Part shown: positions 29,407 through 37,830 of the stretch, piece by piece
Layout of the letters: each line of letters begins with the position of its first letter
How positions within the stretch are numbered: position 1 is the stretch's first letter
Source of the DNA: Foetidibacter luteolus
GTDB taxonomy: Bacteria > Bacteroidota > Bacteroidia > Chitinophagales > Chitinophagaceae
Assembly (NCBI RefSeq): GCF_009650435.1
Contig: NZ_VVIP01000012.1
Location: 2,501-66,500, forward strand
DNA: 64,000 bases
Direction: 5' to 3'
Translations under genes and position numbers: made by a program
The notes under the pieces: generated by a model
Database searches by the model: none
Told to the model about the DNA's origin: nothing
Seen by the model: the letters and a program-made list of their open reading frames with translations, nothing else

Positions 29407-29512
29407 GGGTGAGGGATTGAAGCGGTTACCCCGGTGAGGCCTTCGCAGCAGGGCCTTGTGCCGGAGTATGAGCGGAAAGCCCGGCCCCTTGCGATAGCTT
29501 GGGGACACCCCC
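29407..29512 (+). repeat. dispersed repeat R2
   Basis: Forward copy in the 495-bp gap between the divergent M16 and DUF3667 genes. It matches the reference at 14763 closely (gggattgaagcggttacccc, ggagtatgagcggaaagccc, gcgatagcttgggga). It is the last R2 copy on the way to 64 kb. Confidence 0.85.
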
Positions 29513-29515
29513 AGA

Positions 29516-29650
29516 TAACAAGTACGAAGTTTGAAGTCCGAAGTACTTTTCTATGTTAGATGTTTGATGTGGGATGTAATCAAGTACGAGTTACGAAGTA
29601 CGAAGTACCTTTTTATGTTAGATGTTTGATGTGGGATGTACGATGTAACT
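29516..29650 (+). repeat. R5 repeat, two tandem units
   Basis: Two ~62-bp units, each with cgaagtacgaagtac-like text followed by tatgttagatgtttgatgtg and ggatgtaa/ggatgtac. The remaining stretch 29651-29775 up to the next gene is A/T-rich with no recognisable feature. Confidence 0.75.
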
Positions 29651-29775
29651 GTCATTATTGGTTTTTACGGGTATTGATAATACCTTTGGCGCCATATGCC
29701 ATCCAATTTCTTTAACCATTGATAAAAAAATCCAAGTACCTAAGTTTACAAGTATAAAGCCTCTTCCATACCACT

Positions 29776-30522
29776 ATGACCAACTGCTTAAACTGCGACC
29801 AGCCATTATCCAGTCATTATTGCGCTAACTGTGGGCAAAAAGCCGCGACACACAGGTATTCTGTAAAACATTTTGTAGAGCATGACCTGATACATGGTAT
29901 CTGGCATGTAGATAAAGGTATTTTGTTTACTATAAAAGAATTGTTTACCCGGCCGGGGCACAGTGTAAGGGCATTTATAGAGGGCAAAAGGACCAGGTAT
30001 TTTAATTACATTACCCTTTTAATTATTGTAGCCGGGGCCGGGCACTTTTTAAGTGAGCTTTCTCCATTGAAGATTGCGGATATATTTCCCGAAAAAAGTA
30101 AAGCCCTAATGTCCGTAATTGAAGAGTATTCCAGCAAATACCCCAAGCTTCTGCTGTTTATTACTATCCCTTTTTATTCAATATTCAGCTTTTTATGGTT
30201 CAGGAAAGCAAAGCTGAACATAACGGAGCACCTGGTAATGAATTGTTACCGGGCGGCGGCAGAATTAATTGTTGCGCTTGCTTTTGGCGTGGTAATGATT
30301 TTTTGTCACAATAAAGAGGTCTTATACATGCTCTACAGTATTACGGGTGTAGTGGTTTTGTTGTATGCTGCGTGGTTTTATTATCAATACTTCTCAGTTT
30401 TTGGGTACAAAAAATACAGCCTGGTATTGCGAAGTATTTTGGTGCCTGTTTCAGTTAATCTTTTCGTTTTTATTGCAGGGGTTCTACTTGCTGGTATTAT
30501 GTTACTGCTCGGCCATAAGTAA
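29776..30522 (+). CDS. DUF3667 membrane protein with zinc ribbon
   Basis: Membrane protein of 248 aa. The N-terminus has a zinc ribbon CLNC...CANC (residues 4-19), followed by the block RYSVKHFVEHDLIHGIWHVD and GILFTIKELFTRPGHSVRAF that defines DUF3667, then four or five membrane helices to the C-terminus. This family is common in Bacteroidota and has no known function. The gene faces away from M16 and precedes the DinB-like gene by 107 bp. Confidence 0.9.
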   Translation: MTNCLNCDQPLSSHYCANCGQKAATHRYSVKHFVEHDLIHGIWHVDKGILFTIKELFTRPGHSVRAFIEGKRTRYFNYITLLIIVAGAGHFLSELSPLKIADIFPEKSKALMSVIEEYSSKYPKLLLFITIPFYSIFSFLWFRKAKLNITEHLVMNCYRAAAELIVALAFGVVMIFCHNKEVLYMLYSITGVVVLLYAAWFYYQYFSVFGYKKYSLVLRSILVPVSVNLFVFIAGVLLAGIMLLLGHK

Positions 30523-30629
30523 CTTACCAGTAGCTCTGTGCAGCAGGTTTGGCCAACGGTAGCTGTGCGTTGAAAATTACCCTGCATTGTTTTTGGCATA
30601 AGGTTGGTACCTTTCTATATAAAAAGCCT

Positions 30630-31106
30630 ATGATAGCAGAAATGATTGCGCAGCATATACTGGATGTACATTTCGGCAATAACTGGACGGAAGTAACCAT
30701 TCGCGAAACGCTGGACGATGTTACACTGGAAGAAGCTTTGACGGTTACAGCCGCTTCGCCCAACCATATTGCCGGGCTTACTTATCACCTTAGCTTTTAT
30801 AACAAGCATGTGCTGCAAAGGCTTGCCGGCAGCGCCCCGGAAATACCGGAAAGCAACGGGTTTGACCTGCCACCAATTAACGACGAAGCCGGTTGGGAGC
30901 AGCTTAAGGCCGATTTACTGGAAAGCGCCGAACTATTGGCTGATGCCGTAAAACCATTGCCAGATGATGTGCTGAACGAGCCTATACTGGAAGGCTATAG
31001 TTCCCGCTACAAAACCCTGCATGGCATTGCCGAACATGCGCATTACCACCTGGGGCAGATGGTAATTTTAAAAAAACTTATCAGGAATTTAAAAGCCGAG
31101 GCATAA
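30630..31106 (+). CDS. DinB-like four-helix protein
   Basis: Cytosolic protein of 158 aa resembling the DinB/YfiT metal-dependent superfamily: a four-helix bundle with histidines that bind a divalent metal, here in SPNHIAGLTYHLSFYNKH (~48-65) and HGIAEHAHYHLGQMVILKKL (~131-150). Known members act on small thiols in transferase reactions; this one has no assigned substrate. ATG 30630 is chosen since the reading upstream to 30549 adds residues with no family match. The next gene starts 14 bp after its stop. Confidence 0.85.
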   Translation: MIAEMIAQHILDVHFGNNWTEVTIRETLDDVTLEEALTVTAASPNHIAGLTYHLSFYNKHVLQRLAGSAPEIPESNGFDLPPINDEAGWEQLKADLLESAELLADAVKPLPDDVLNEPILEGYSSRYKTLHGIAEHAHYHLGQMVILKKLIRNLKAEA

Positions 31107-31120
31107 TAAACCCATACCGC

Positions 31121-31450
31121 ATGCCACAGAAAGGCAATACGCTGCTGCAGCAGCAAATCATCAGTAAAACGAACCTGCAGCTTACCGTGCAACCGGAATT
31201 TGAAAACTTCAGGCAGGCGTTGGCTAACTGCGTGCAAGATTTAATAAACAACGATTTTAACAGGCTGGTGCTTTTATTATACCGGCTTGATATAAGTGAG
31301 AAAAAACTAAAGGAACAACTGGCTATATCATCTGCCAATGCAGGCCTGCTTATTGCCGACATGATTATTGCCCGGGAAGAAGAAAAAGCCAAAAGCCGCC
31401 AAATGTTTTCTTCTGTGCCGCCGCCGGGCGATACCGAAGAAAGATGGTAG
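31121..31450 (+). CDS. hypothetical protein, 109 aa
   Basis: I do not recognise this protein. It is 109 aa, mostly helical by composition: a Gln-rich start, a central amphipathic stretch (NFRQALANCVQDLINNDF), an acidic/basic helix and a Pro-rich, flexible C-terminus (VPPPGDTEE). No leader or membrane segment. It lies 14 bp after the DinB-like gene and just before a clear terminator, so it is the last gene of that transcript. Confidence 0.7.
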   Translation: MPQKGNTLLQQQIISKTNLQLTVQPEFENFRQALANCVQDLINNDFNRLVLLLYRLDISEKKLKEQLAISSANAGLLIADMIIAREEEKAKSRQMFSSVPPPGDTEERW

Positions 31451-31451
31451 C

Positions 31452-31480
31452 AAAAAAGCCACCCGGCTGGATGGCTTTTT
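31452..31480. terminator. bidirectional rho-independent terminator
   Basis: Stem aaaaagcca / tggcttttt with a ten-base loop and A- and T-runs on the two sides. It can end both the DinB/hypothetical transcript (plus) and the isomerase transcript that stops at 31505 (minus). Confidence 0.85.
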
Positions 31481-31504
31481 GGTTAGTAGGTTTTGTATGG
31501 GAAA

Positions 31505-32359
31505 TTATACACTCAATGTTTTAAGATAGGCCGCGTCTGCTTTTGCACTTTCAATTGGCGTACTGCCATCATACCGCTCCTGCTCTACAATAAAATATTG
31601 CACACCGCTTTTTTGGGCCAGTTTTAATATGGAGGCGTAGTCAATATCGCCCTGCCCCAGTATGCAGGAGGCATCGGCTTCGGTAGAGCCTTTAATCCTG
31701 TCTTTAACATGGCAAAGTCTGAAGCGCTTGCCGTATTTTTTAAGATAAGCATTAATATCCGCACCACCGTTTACCACCCAGTACATATCCATTTCATAAT
31801 CCACGGTATCAGGGTTGGTGGCATCCATCATTACATCCTGCGGTATCTTGCCTTCCAGCTCTTTAAAAGAATAGCCATGGTTGTGGTATGCGAACCTGAT
31901 GCCGTTCTTTTTGCATATTTCGCCCCTTTCATTAAAAGTATCGGCGTACCGTTTAAAATCGTCCAGCGTTTTTTGCGGGCCAATCCAGGGACAAATCAGG
32001 TATTTCATACCAATGGAAGCAGCATCCGCAGCCTTCTTTTCAAAGTCCTTGTTAATGTCGCAGTGGCTCGATACCATCGTCATGCCTAAATCGCCCACAT
32101 AACTTTTAAAGTCTGCCGGGCTCATGCCCCAGAACATGCCCTGGGCGCCTTCAAAACTTTCCAGTTGCTTATAGCCAAACGATGCTACCTGTTTTAAAAT
32201 TCCCTTTGGGTCTTTAGGCAAGTCATCCCGTAAAGTATATAGCTGTAGGCCAAACTCCTTTAAAGGCGCTGGTGAAGCCAGCAAATTCTTTGACAATAAA
32301 GTACCCGCAGCCAGCATACCCGCTGACTGCAAAAATGCACGGCGTGAATAAATGGACAT
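31505..32359 (-). CDS. Tat-exported sugar isomerase/epimerase-like TIM barrel
   Basis: AP-endonuclease-2-like TIM-barrel enzyme of 284 aa (the sugar phosphate isomerase/epimerase superfamily). Twin-arginine leader YSRRAFLQSAGMLAAG, so periplasmic. Metal and substrate residues appear in RFAYHNHGYSF (~155), DYEMDMYWV (~185), LCHVKDR (~213), LGQGDIDY (~230) and FIVEQERYDGS (~255). ATG 32359 begins the leader; a frame up to 32401 adds 14 residues with no signal. It is 49 bp downstream of the subunit 3 gene, and likely acts on the sugar oxidised by the GMC enzymes (inference). Confidence 0.9.
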   Translation of the reverse strand: MSIYSRRAFLQSAGMLAAGTLLSKNLLASPAPLKEFGLQLYTLRDDLPKDPKGILKQVASFGYKQLESFEGAQGMFWGMSPADFKSYVGDLGMTMVSSHCDINKDFEKKAADAASIGMKYLICPWIGPQKTLDDFKRYADTFNERGEICKKNGIRFAYHNHGYSFKELEGKIPQDVMMDATNPDTVDYEMDMYWVVNGGADINAYLKKYGKRFRLCHVKDRIKGSTEADASCILGQGDIDYASILKLAQKSGVQYFIVEQERYDGSTPIESAKADAAYLKTLSV

Positions 32360-32408
32360 AGTGAAGTGTTGGTGTTTTAAAAAAGCATAATCATCCGGCA
32401 AACTGCTT

Positions 32409-32981
32409 TTAGGTTGCCCAGGCTTTGTCGCCTTTTTTGTAAGGTATGCAACCTTCGTATTTGCCAGGCACGGCTACATAACGCAGTGCTTTGGTAGCAC
32501 CGGGTTCAGAGGTAAAGTAGCCCCACAGCGTTAATTGCTTAACCATGGCAAAGTAGTGATTGGGGTCGCCCTCTTTTTTATTCTTGTTGTAGTCTTTGGC
32601 TTCTTTGTCCAGTTCAACCAGCAGGTCGTGTTTTTCGCCGGCAGAAAGTTCCATAAAGTCTTTGCTGTACTTTTTCTTTGCGGCTTCATTTATTTTGTCA
32701 ATGGCCGTTGCAAATACTTTTTGGTCTTTTTCTTCGTAACAGTCGGTTACGATTGTTTTCATAAAATCGCCAATTTTAGCTTCCTTGGCGCCGGGCGAAG
32801 AAGCCGTTGTTGGCAAAATGGTTTCACCCACTTCGTCTAAAAAGGCAATGTTCTCTTTAGAAAAGTCAAGGGCTCCTGAAGTTTTGGTGTCGGTTTTACA
32901 GCCGCTCAAAAAGGCTTCAGCGCCAATGATGGTACCGCCAAATAAAAGCGCTACACGTGATAAGGCGTCTCTCCTGTTCAT
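32409..32981 (-). CDS. gluconate 2-dehydrogenase subunit 3 family lipoprotein
   Basis: Small subunit of the membrane sugar dehydrogenase type, 190 aa. The leader combines twin arginine (MNRRDALSRVALLFGG) with a lipobox ending SGC (Cys ~28), so it should be exported folded and anchored by lipid. The family block FLDEVGETILPTT follows at ~48, and YFAMVKQLTLWGYFTS at ~150. In known complexes this subunit guides the leaderless FAD subunit through Tat. It is the only such gene for five GMC subunits in this window, which is unusual. Cotranscribed with the TIM-barrel gene downstream. Confidence 0.93.
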   Translation of the reverse strand: MNRRDALSRVALLFGGTIIGAEAFLSGCKTDTKTSGALDFSKENIAFLDEVGETILPTTASSPGAKEAKIGDFMKTIVTDCYEEKDQKVFATAIDKINEAAKKKYSKDFMELSAGEKHDLLVELDKEAKDYNKNKKEGDPNHYFAMVKQLTLWGYFTSEPGATKALRYVAVPGKYEGCIPYKKGDKAWAT

Positions 32982-33164
32982 ACTGAGGTTTTAAAATTGT
33001 TGTTTCTAAATGCTGGGCGTAAGCCAGAAATGGCAAGCAGGTATTTTTCCTGGCAACAAACTTCTTCTTACTTCCCAAATATATTCAGTTTAAGCTTTTG
33101 TTGGTTAATTAATTTCGTCAATAAATAGCCAACCGCTTCAGCACTTTGTTGATACCTGGCGGTA

Positions 33165-33268
33165 GCGGGCCAAAGCGGTTTTTTTATGAGCCCAACGTCA
33201 GAACAGGCATGAGGCATCGTTGCGTCGCACTCTTCTACGCCTTGTCCGCTACGCAGCACAGCCCGGAT
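33165..33268 (-). repeat. dispersed repeat R1
   Basis: Reverse-orientation copy in the 517-bp gap 32982-33498. Read on the minus strand: gggctgtgctgcgtagcgga, gagtgcgacgcaacgatgcc and tgggctcataaaaa. A stem aaccgctt (33131-33138) / aagcggtt (33173-33180) followed by T7 adjoins it. Confidence 0.75.
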
Positions 33269-33269
33269 A

Positions 33270-33432
33270 GAATAGTGAGCGGTGAGTAGTGAATGGTGAG
33301 TGGGTGGCATCCCGCTTCGCTATTCATCATTCTCAACACCCCTTGTTCCTTGTTCAATATTTCCATCGTGAACCGCAATTTAATGTATCCTTCGTTATTC
33401 AAAACTCCTTGTTCCTTGTTCGATAGTCTCTT
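33270..33432 (+). repeat. composite repeat R4
   Basis: G/T-rich direct units (gtgagcggtgagtagtgaat) then gggtggcatcccgcttcgc, attcatcattctcaacac and two copies of ccttgttccttgttc separated by gtgaaccgcaattt. The same order of blocks recurs, more or less complete, at 47813, 49645, 51963 and 57463, always inside the oxidoreductase locus. Confidence 0.75.
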
Positions 33433-33478
33433 CGTTTCCCGCTTTTTTAATCAAGGCAAAACTTACCCGCTCTAAAAG

Positions 33479-33495
33479 CCTCCCCTGCGGGGAGG
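33479..33495 (-). terminator. terminator after the first GMC gene
   Basis: Stem cctcccc / ggggagg with a 3-base loop, starting 3 bases beyond the stop of the GMC gene on the minus strand and followed there by cttttag. The short T-run makes it moderate. Confidence 0.65.
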
Positions 33496-33498
33496 TGG

Positions 33499-35214
33499 TT
33501 ACAAATTCCCTTTCTTCATCTCTTCTACCGCGTAATTGGCTGCCCTTGCTGTTAAAGCCATATAGGTCAAAGATGGATTTTGACAGGCGGCAGATGTCAT
33601 ACAAGCGCCATCAGTCACAAAAACATTTTGTGCATCCCACACCTGGTTCCATTTATTCAGCACAGATGTTTTAGGGTCTTTACCCATTCTTGCCGTTCCC
33701 ATCTCATGAATGCCATCCCCTACTTCGTGCCCTCCATCATGGGTTTCAATATCTTTAACACCGGCAGATTCCAGCATAGCTTTCGCTTCAGCTACGATAT
33801 CTTTCCGCATCTTTTTTTCATTTTCTTTCAACTCTGCATCCATCGCCAGTACAGGTAATCCCCATTTATCTTTTTTATTCTTATCCAAAGAAATTTTATT
33901 CTCATGATAAGGCAGTAACTCACCAAAGCCGCCTATGCCAATCCTCCACGGCCCTGGCTCTGTAAGTGCCTCTTTGAATTTTTCGCCGATGCTGTATTCT
34001 GCTATATCGCGGTTCCATCCTGTGCGGCTTGCGGCTCCCTGGTAACCGAAGCCACGCAGGTAATCGCGTTTATCACCAAAAAGATTTACAAATCTTGGAA
34101 TGTAAATACCGTTGGCTCTCCTGCCATAGTAGTATTTATCTTCATAACCATCTACGCTGCCACTGGCACCAAGGTTATAATGATGATCCATTACATTATG
34201 TCCTAATTCACCACTGCTGCTGCCCAGTCCATCAGGCCAGATATCTGTTGCTGAATTCATAAGCACCCAGGCACTGTTAAGCGCCGAAGCATTCAGGAAA
34301 ACAATCTTTGAATAAAACTCATATGTTTTATTTGTTTCAGCATCCAGTATTTCTACACCTTTCGCCTTTTTTGTATCCTTATCATACAACACTTTTGTTA
34401 CGATGCTCCAGGGGCGTACAGTAAGATTGCCTGTTTTCATTGCGGCGGGCAGCGTAGACGACTGCGTACTGAAATAACCGCCAAAGGGACAACCTTCCCA
34501 GCACCTGTTGCGATATTGACATTGTGTTCTACCTTCTATCGGGGCAGTAAGGTTAGCGCTACGCCCAATAATCATGTGGCGCATTCCCTTGTATTTTTCC
34601 TTAATTCGCACAGCCACATCTTTCTCTACGCAATTCATTTCCATTGGTGGTAAAAACTGTCCATCAGGCAAGTGTGGCAACCCTTCCTTTGAACCGTTTA
34701 TACCAGCGAATCTTTCAACATAATCATACCATGAGGCAATGTCTTTATAACGGATTGGCCAATCAATCGCCCAGTCATCTTTCGCATTAGCCTCAAAATC
34801 AAAATCACTCCACCGATAACTTTGCCTTCCCCACAAAATAGAACGGCCACCCAGTTGATAAGCCCTCCACCATTTGAAAGGTTTTATTTCTGTATAAGGC
34901 GCATCAATGTCTTTTACCCAATAATCCATGATAGCTTCGTTCTTACCCCAGGTACGTGCAATAATTGGTTTATCCCTTAACTGCTGCTGTGTTACAGCGC
35001 CACCATGTATAAACTCCCACGGGTTTTTATTGGCAGATAAATAGTCTTTAATGTGTTCAAAATTGCGGCCACGCTCCAGCATCAATACTTTTAGACCCTT
35101 TTCTGAAAGTTCTTTTGCAGCCCAGCCGCCGCTGATACCTGAACCCACTACAATTGCATCAAATGTATTTTGGGTGATTGCTTTGTTATTAATATTGAGG
35201 GAATCTCTTTGCAT
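33499..35214 (-). CDS. GMC oxidoreductase, catalytic subunit (paralog 1, clade A)
   Basis: FAD enzyme of 571 aa, of the type forming the large subunit of gluconate 2-dehydrogenase and glucoside 3-dehydrogenase; it oxidises a sugar hydroxyl and passes electrons onward. FAD-binding GSGISG is at 24-29 and LERGR at ~49. GRQSYRW (~133) contacts FAD. Three cysteines in C-x5-C-x3-C precede PFGGY (~230-240), in the place where related glucose dehydrogenases bind an Fe-S cluster (inference). The active-site pair is His503 (HEMGTARMG) and Asn546 (CQNPSLT). There is no leader; export would depend on subunit 3, encoded 517 bp downstream. Confidence 0.93.
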   Translation of the reverse strand: MQRDSLNINNKAITQNTFDAIVVGSGISGGWAAKELSEKGLKVLMLERGRNFEHIKDYLSANKNPWEFIHGGAVTQQQLRDKPIIARTWGKNEAIMDYWVKDIDAPYTEIKPFKWWRAYQLGGRSILWGRQSYRWSDFDFEANAKDDWAIDWPIRYKDIASWYDYVERFAGINGSKEGLPHLPDGQFLPPMEMNCVEKDVAVRIKEKYKGMRHMIIGRSANLTAPIEGRTQCQYRNRCWEGCPFGGYFSTQSSTLPAAMKTGNLTVRPWSIVTKVLYDKDTKKAKGVEILDAETNKTYEFYSKIVFLNASALNSAWVLMNSATDIWPDGLGSSSGELGHNVMDHHYNLGASGSVDGYEDKYYYGRRANGIYIPRFVNLFGDKRDYLRGFGYQGAASRTGWNRDIAEYSIGEKFKEALTEPGPWRIGIGGFGELLPYHENKISLDKNKKDKWGLPVLAMDAELKENEKKMRKDIVAEAKAMLESAGVKDIETHDGGHEVGDGIHEMGTARMGKDPKTSVLNKWNQVWDAQNVFVTDGACMTSAACQNPSLTYMALTARAANYAVEEMKKGNL

Positions 35215-35371
35215 ACTTAACCGTTGATTTTATTTGATTTAAATGATTTTAATGATTCGCGAATCGGGAGTAAACTGAAATCGTAAGCTTGATAGTTGTC
35301 CACTTTCGATTTACGATTCATTACTTACGCTATTCCCCTTGACCATAATCCACTTGCTATGCACCACCCAC

Positions 35372-37099
35372 CTACAAATTCCCTTTCTTCATCTCCTCCA
35401 CCGCATAATTGGCTGCCCTTGCTGTAAAAGCCATGTATAAAATGCTGGGACTGCCACTGCCGGTACTCGTCATACATGCGCCATCCGTTACAAATACATT
35501 TTTGCAGTTATGAAACTGGTTCCATCCGTTAAGTAAAGATGTTTTGGGGTCTTTCCCCATACGGCAACCGCCCATTTCATGAATGTCGCGGCCGGGCGCC
35601 CAGTGGTTGTCACCGGTACGTATGTTTTTTACGCCACAGGTTTCAAACATTTCGCTGCCCTGGGTAATAAAGTCTTTCAGCATTCTTTCATCATTATCAT
35701 CATAGCCTACATTCATTTTCAACAGCGGAATGCCCCACTGGTCTTTCTGATTACCGCTTAGCGCTACATGGTTTTCTTCCCTGGCCACCGTTTCACCCTG
35801 TATATACATGTACATGCCCCAGGGGCCGGCTTCGCTCATGGCATTTTTGTAATCAGCTCCAATCTGTACATCCAGCACATCGCCGTTGCCACGGGTTCGG
35901 TAACAACCCATGAAAGCCATATAGCCGCCAACAAAATCCATATCATTCTTATGCACATTTCTAAAATTGGCCATCATGCATTCCACCGTACGGCGGCCGT
36001 AAAAATATTTGTCTTCATACCCTTCCACATCGCCACCTATGGAGCCCCGGTAATTTTGAAAACATACATACTTACCCAGCAATCCATTGTCGTTGCCAAA
36101 ACCATGGGGAAAGCGGTTAGAAGTAGAATTTAATAAGACCAGGTTAGTATTCAAGGCTGAAGCGTTCATGAAAATGATGCGGGCAAAATAATCCGTGGTT
36201 TTTTTTGTTTGTGCATCAACAATTCTTACACCTACAGCCTTGCCTTTCTGTTCATCATAAATAATGGAATGTACCACAGAAAAAGGCCGTACGGTTAAAT
36301 TTCCTGTTCTGGCTGCCCAGGGCAGGGTAGAGGAGTTAGAACTGAAATAACCGCCAAAAGGGCATCCCCTCATGCACAAATCCCTTGCCTGGCAGCGGCC
36401 GCGGCCCTGCTGCAAATGAATATCTTTCGCTTCTGTTAACTGTGCCCAACGGCCCTGTATCATAAAACGATCTTTGTACCTGCCCAGCAGTTTTTGCCGC
36501 ATGTCTTTTTCCGGGCAGTTAAAATCAAATGGCGGCAGGTATTCGCCATCCGGCATAGTTTCCAGACCGTCTTTATTACCGCAGATGCCGGCAAACCGCT
36601 CCACGTGTGAGTACCAGGGCGCAATATCTTCATAACTTATAGGCCACTCAATTCCATAGCCAAATTTGGCTGGGTTAATAAATTCGTACTTACTCCACCT
36701 GGGGCAAGCCCTGCCCCAAATGAGTGATTTACCACCTACCTGGTAGCCTCGAATCCAGTCAAAAGGTTTTTCCTGTATGTAAGGGTGGTCGGCATCTTTG
36801 ATAAAAAAATGCTGCGTCGTATCATCGTAACCCGCTGCTTTGCTGATAAGCGGGTTTTCTTCCAGTGTTTTTTCTGTTACACTGCCGCGGTATTTAAACT
36901 CCCATGGTGCTTTGGTGGCAGTAGGATAATCTTTCAGGTGCTGTACATCGCGGCCACGTTCCAGCACTAACGTTTTAAGTCCGTGCTCACACAGCTCTTT
37001 GGCAGCCCAGCCACCGCTGATGCCGCTGCCTACCACTATCGCATCAAATGTATTTTTTGCAATACCACCCGAGTTAATATGTAATGAATCTGTTGGCAA
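35372..37099 (-). CDS. GMC oxidoreductase with Asn-to-Ser change (paralog 2, clade B)
   Basis: FAD oxidoreductase of 575 aa, clade B by the blocks QEKPFDWIRGYQVGGKSLIW and SSNSSTLPWAARTGNL. The dinucleotide motif GSGISG and the three-cysteine cluster (CQARDLCMRGC) are intact. His507 is present (HEMGGCRMG), but the partner Asn found in the four paralogs is Ser550 here (GSGSPSILYMA against CQNPSLTYMA, aligned without gaps). The frame has no ATG near its start. TTG 37099 is chosen because it gives LPTDSLHINSGG, matching MPQDSSKVNINSGG of paralog 3, and exactly the same length; TTG 37150 is the alternative. It may be altered in activity rather than dead, as the rest is full length. Confidence 0.9.
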   Translation of the reverse strand: MPTDSLHINSGGIAKNTFDAIVVGSGISGGWAAKELCEHGLKTLVLERGRDVQHLKDYPTATKAPWEFKYRGSVTEKTLEENPLISKAAGYDDTTQHFFIKDADHPYIQEKPFDWIRGYQVGGKSLIWGRACPRWSKYEFINPAKFGYGIEWPISYEDIAPWYSHVERFAGICGNKDGLETMPDGEYLPPFDFNCPEKDMRQKLLGRYKDRFMIQGRWAQLTEAKDIHLQQGRGRCQARDLCMRGCPFGGYFSSNSSTLPWAARTGNLTVRPFSVVHSIIYDEQKGKAVGVRIVDAQTKKTTDYFARIIFMNASALNTNLVLLNSTSNRFPHGFGNDNGLLGKYVCFQNYRGSIGGDVEGYEDKYFYGRRTVECMMANFRNVHKNDMDFVGGYMAFMGCYRTRGNGDVLDVQIGADYKNAMSEAGPWGMYMYIQGETVAREENHVALSGNQKDQWGIPLLKMNVGYDDNDERMLKDFITQGSEMFETCGVKNIRTGDNHWAPGRDIHEMGGCRMGKDPKTSLLNGWNQFHNCKNVFVTDGACMTSTGSGSPSILYMAFTARAANYAVEEMKKGNL

Positions 37100-37180
37100 G
37101 TTGTAATCGTTTTTTTGTTCGTGGTAAACGTGGGTAATCGTGAACCACAAGTTCTGGTTCCCTTATTACTTATTTCCCCA

Positions 37181-37525
37181 TCATATAAATGACCCTATTT
37201 TTTCCAGTAATTCCCTAATACTAAAGGGCTCCTGCTGAAAAACTTTCGTATAATTCTCCAGGTTGTTAAAGTCTAAAGTTAATTCTTCAAAATTTGAAAC
37301 TACCCTAAATGAGCCTGTCTGTTTGCAAACTTCCTTTAACCCAGGATTGCCAATTTTTCTGAATTTATCAGTAAAATTAAGCAGGTACTTATGGTCAATA
37401 CTGGTTTTGCTCATTCCTATTTCAAAGCTATTGTGCTCTTCTGCGGCTTTTTTCAAAATTGTATCAATGCCACCTTGCCTTTGCATTTCTTCAAAACTGA
37501 TTGACAAAATTTTGGTCATATCCAT
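37181..37525 (-). CDS. hypothetical protein, 114 aa
   Basis: I do not recognise this soluble 114-aa protein. It is rich in Lys, Glu, Asn and Phe, with no leader or membrane helix, and more A/T-rich than its neighbours. Sequence such as EEHNSFEIGMSKTSIDHKYL and NPGLKEVCKQTGSFRVVSNF suggests a small α/β domain. It lies 81 bp upstream of GMC paralog 2 in the same direction and directly downstream of a MITE-like element. It may be an orphan gene that came with the element or an old fragment. Confidence 0.5.
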   Translation of the reverse strand: MDMTKILSISFEEMQRQGGIDTILKKAAEEHNSFEIGMSKTSIDHKYLLNFTDKFRKIGNPGLKEVCKQTGSFRVVSNFEELTLDFNNLENYTKVFQQEPFSIRELLEKIGSFI

Positions 37526-37564
37526 TCCGATGCCAGACGGTATTTTGTGGCCTATTATTTTGCA

Positions 37565-37697
37565 TTAGACTTCTTGCATATATCATTTTTTGTTATTTCG
37601 AAGGAGAAATCTATTCATCATCCGATACTAGATGCCTCATTCTTCGGCATGACAAAATCTTTTATGTATAGCAAAATGATTTATGCAAGAGGTCTAA
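37565..37697. mobile_element. MITE-like inverted-repeat element, 133 bp
   Basis: Terminal arms ttagacttcttgcata (37565-37580) and tatgcaagaggtctaa (37682-37697) match in 15 of 16 positions when inverted. Inside, ttcgaaggagaaatct (37598-37613) and its imperfect inverse in agatgcctcattcttcggca make a second hairpin. No transposase is encoded, so it would need one from elsewhere. No target-site duplication could be fixed by eye. Confidence 0.6.
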
Positions 37698-37784
37698 TAC
37701 CAATTTTGTCTATACTGCACACCGCATAAAACTGTGCAAAGAAAAAAAGCCTGGCCGCGTGCTGCCGAATAGAATTACCAGGCG

Positions 37785-37830
37785 TACAAGTGAGTGACAC
37801 AACAGGCGCCTCATAGTAGCACTATTGTTG
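37785..37830 (+). repeat. short R1 copy
   Basis: Contains gcgtacaagtgagtgacaca acaggcgcctcatagtagca without the left half of R1; the closest relatives are the copies at 51899 and 57666. It lies in the 517-bp gap 37526-38042, which otherwise holds the MITE-like element and the susD terminator. Confidence 0.65.

Noticed and set aside
29516..29650. CRISPR-like array because of repeated ~60-bp units
   Set aside because: Only two units, adjoining with no spacers of constant length and no cas genes; it is the R5 tandem repeat.
33131..33187. Terminator (aaccgctt / aagcggtt with T7) for a plus-strand gene
   Set aside because: No plus-strand gene reads into it and it forms part of the R1 copy edge; kept only as a comment in the repeat entry.
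35372..37099. GMC paralog 2 as a pseudogene because of its TTG start and Asn-to-Ser change
   Set aside because: Full length, same size as paralog 3, all other motifs intact and no frameshift; better treated as a functional variant.
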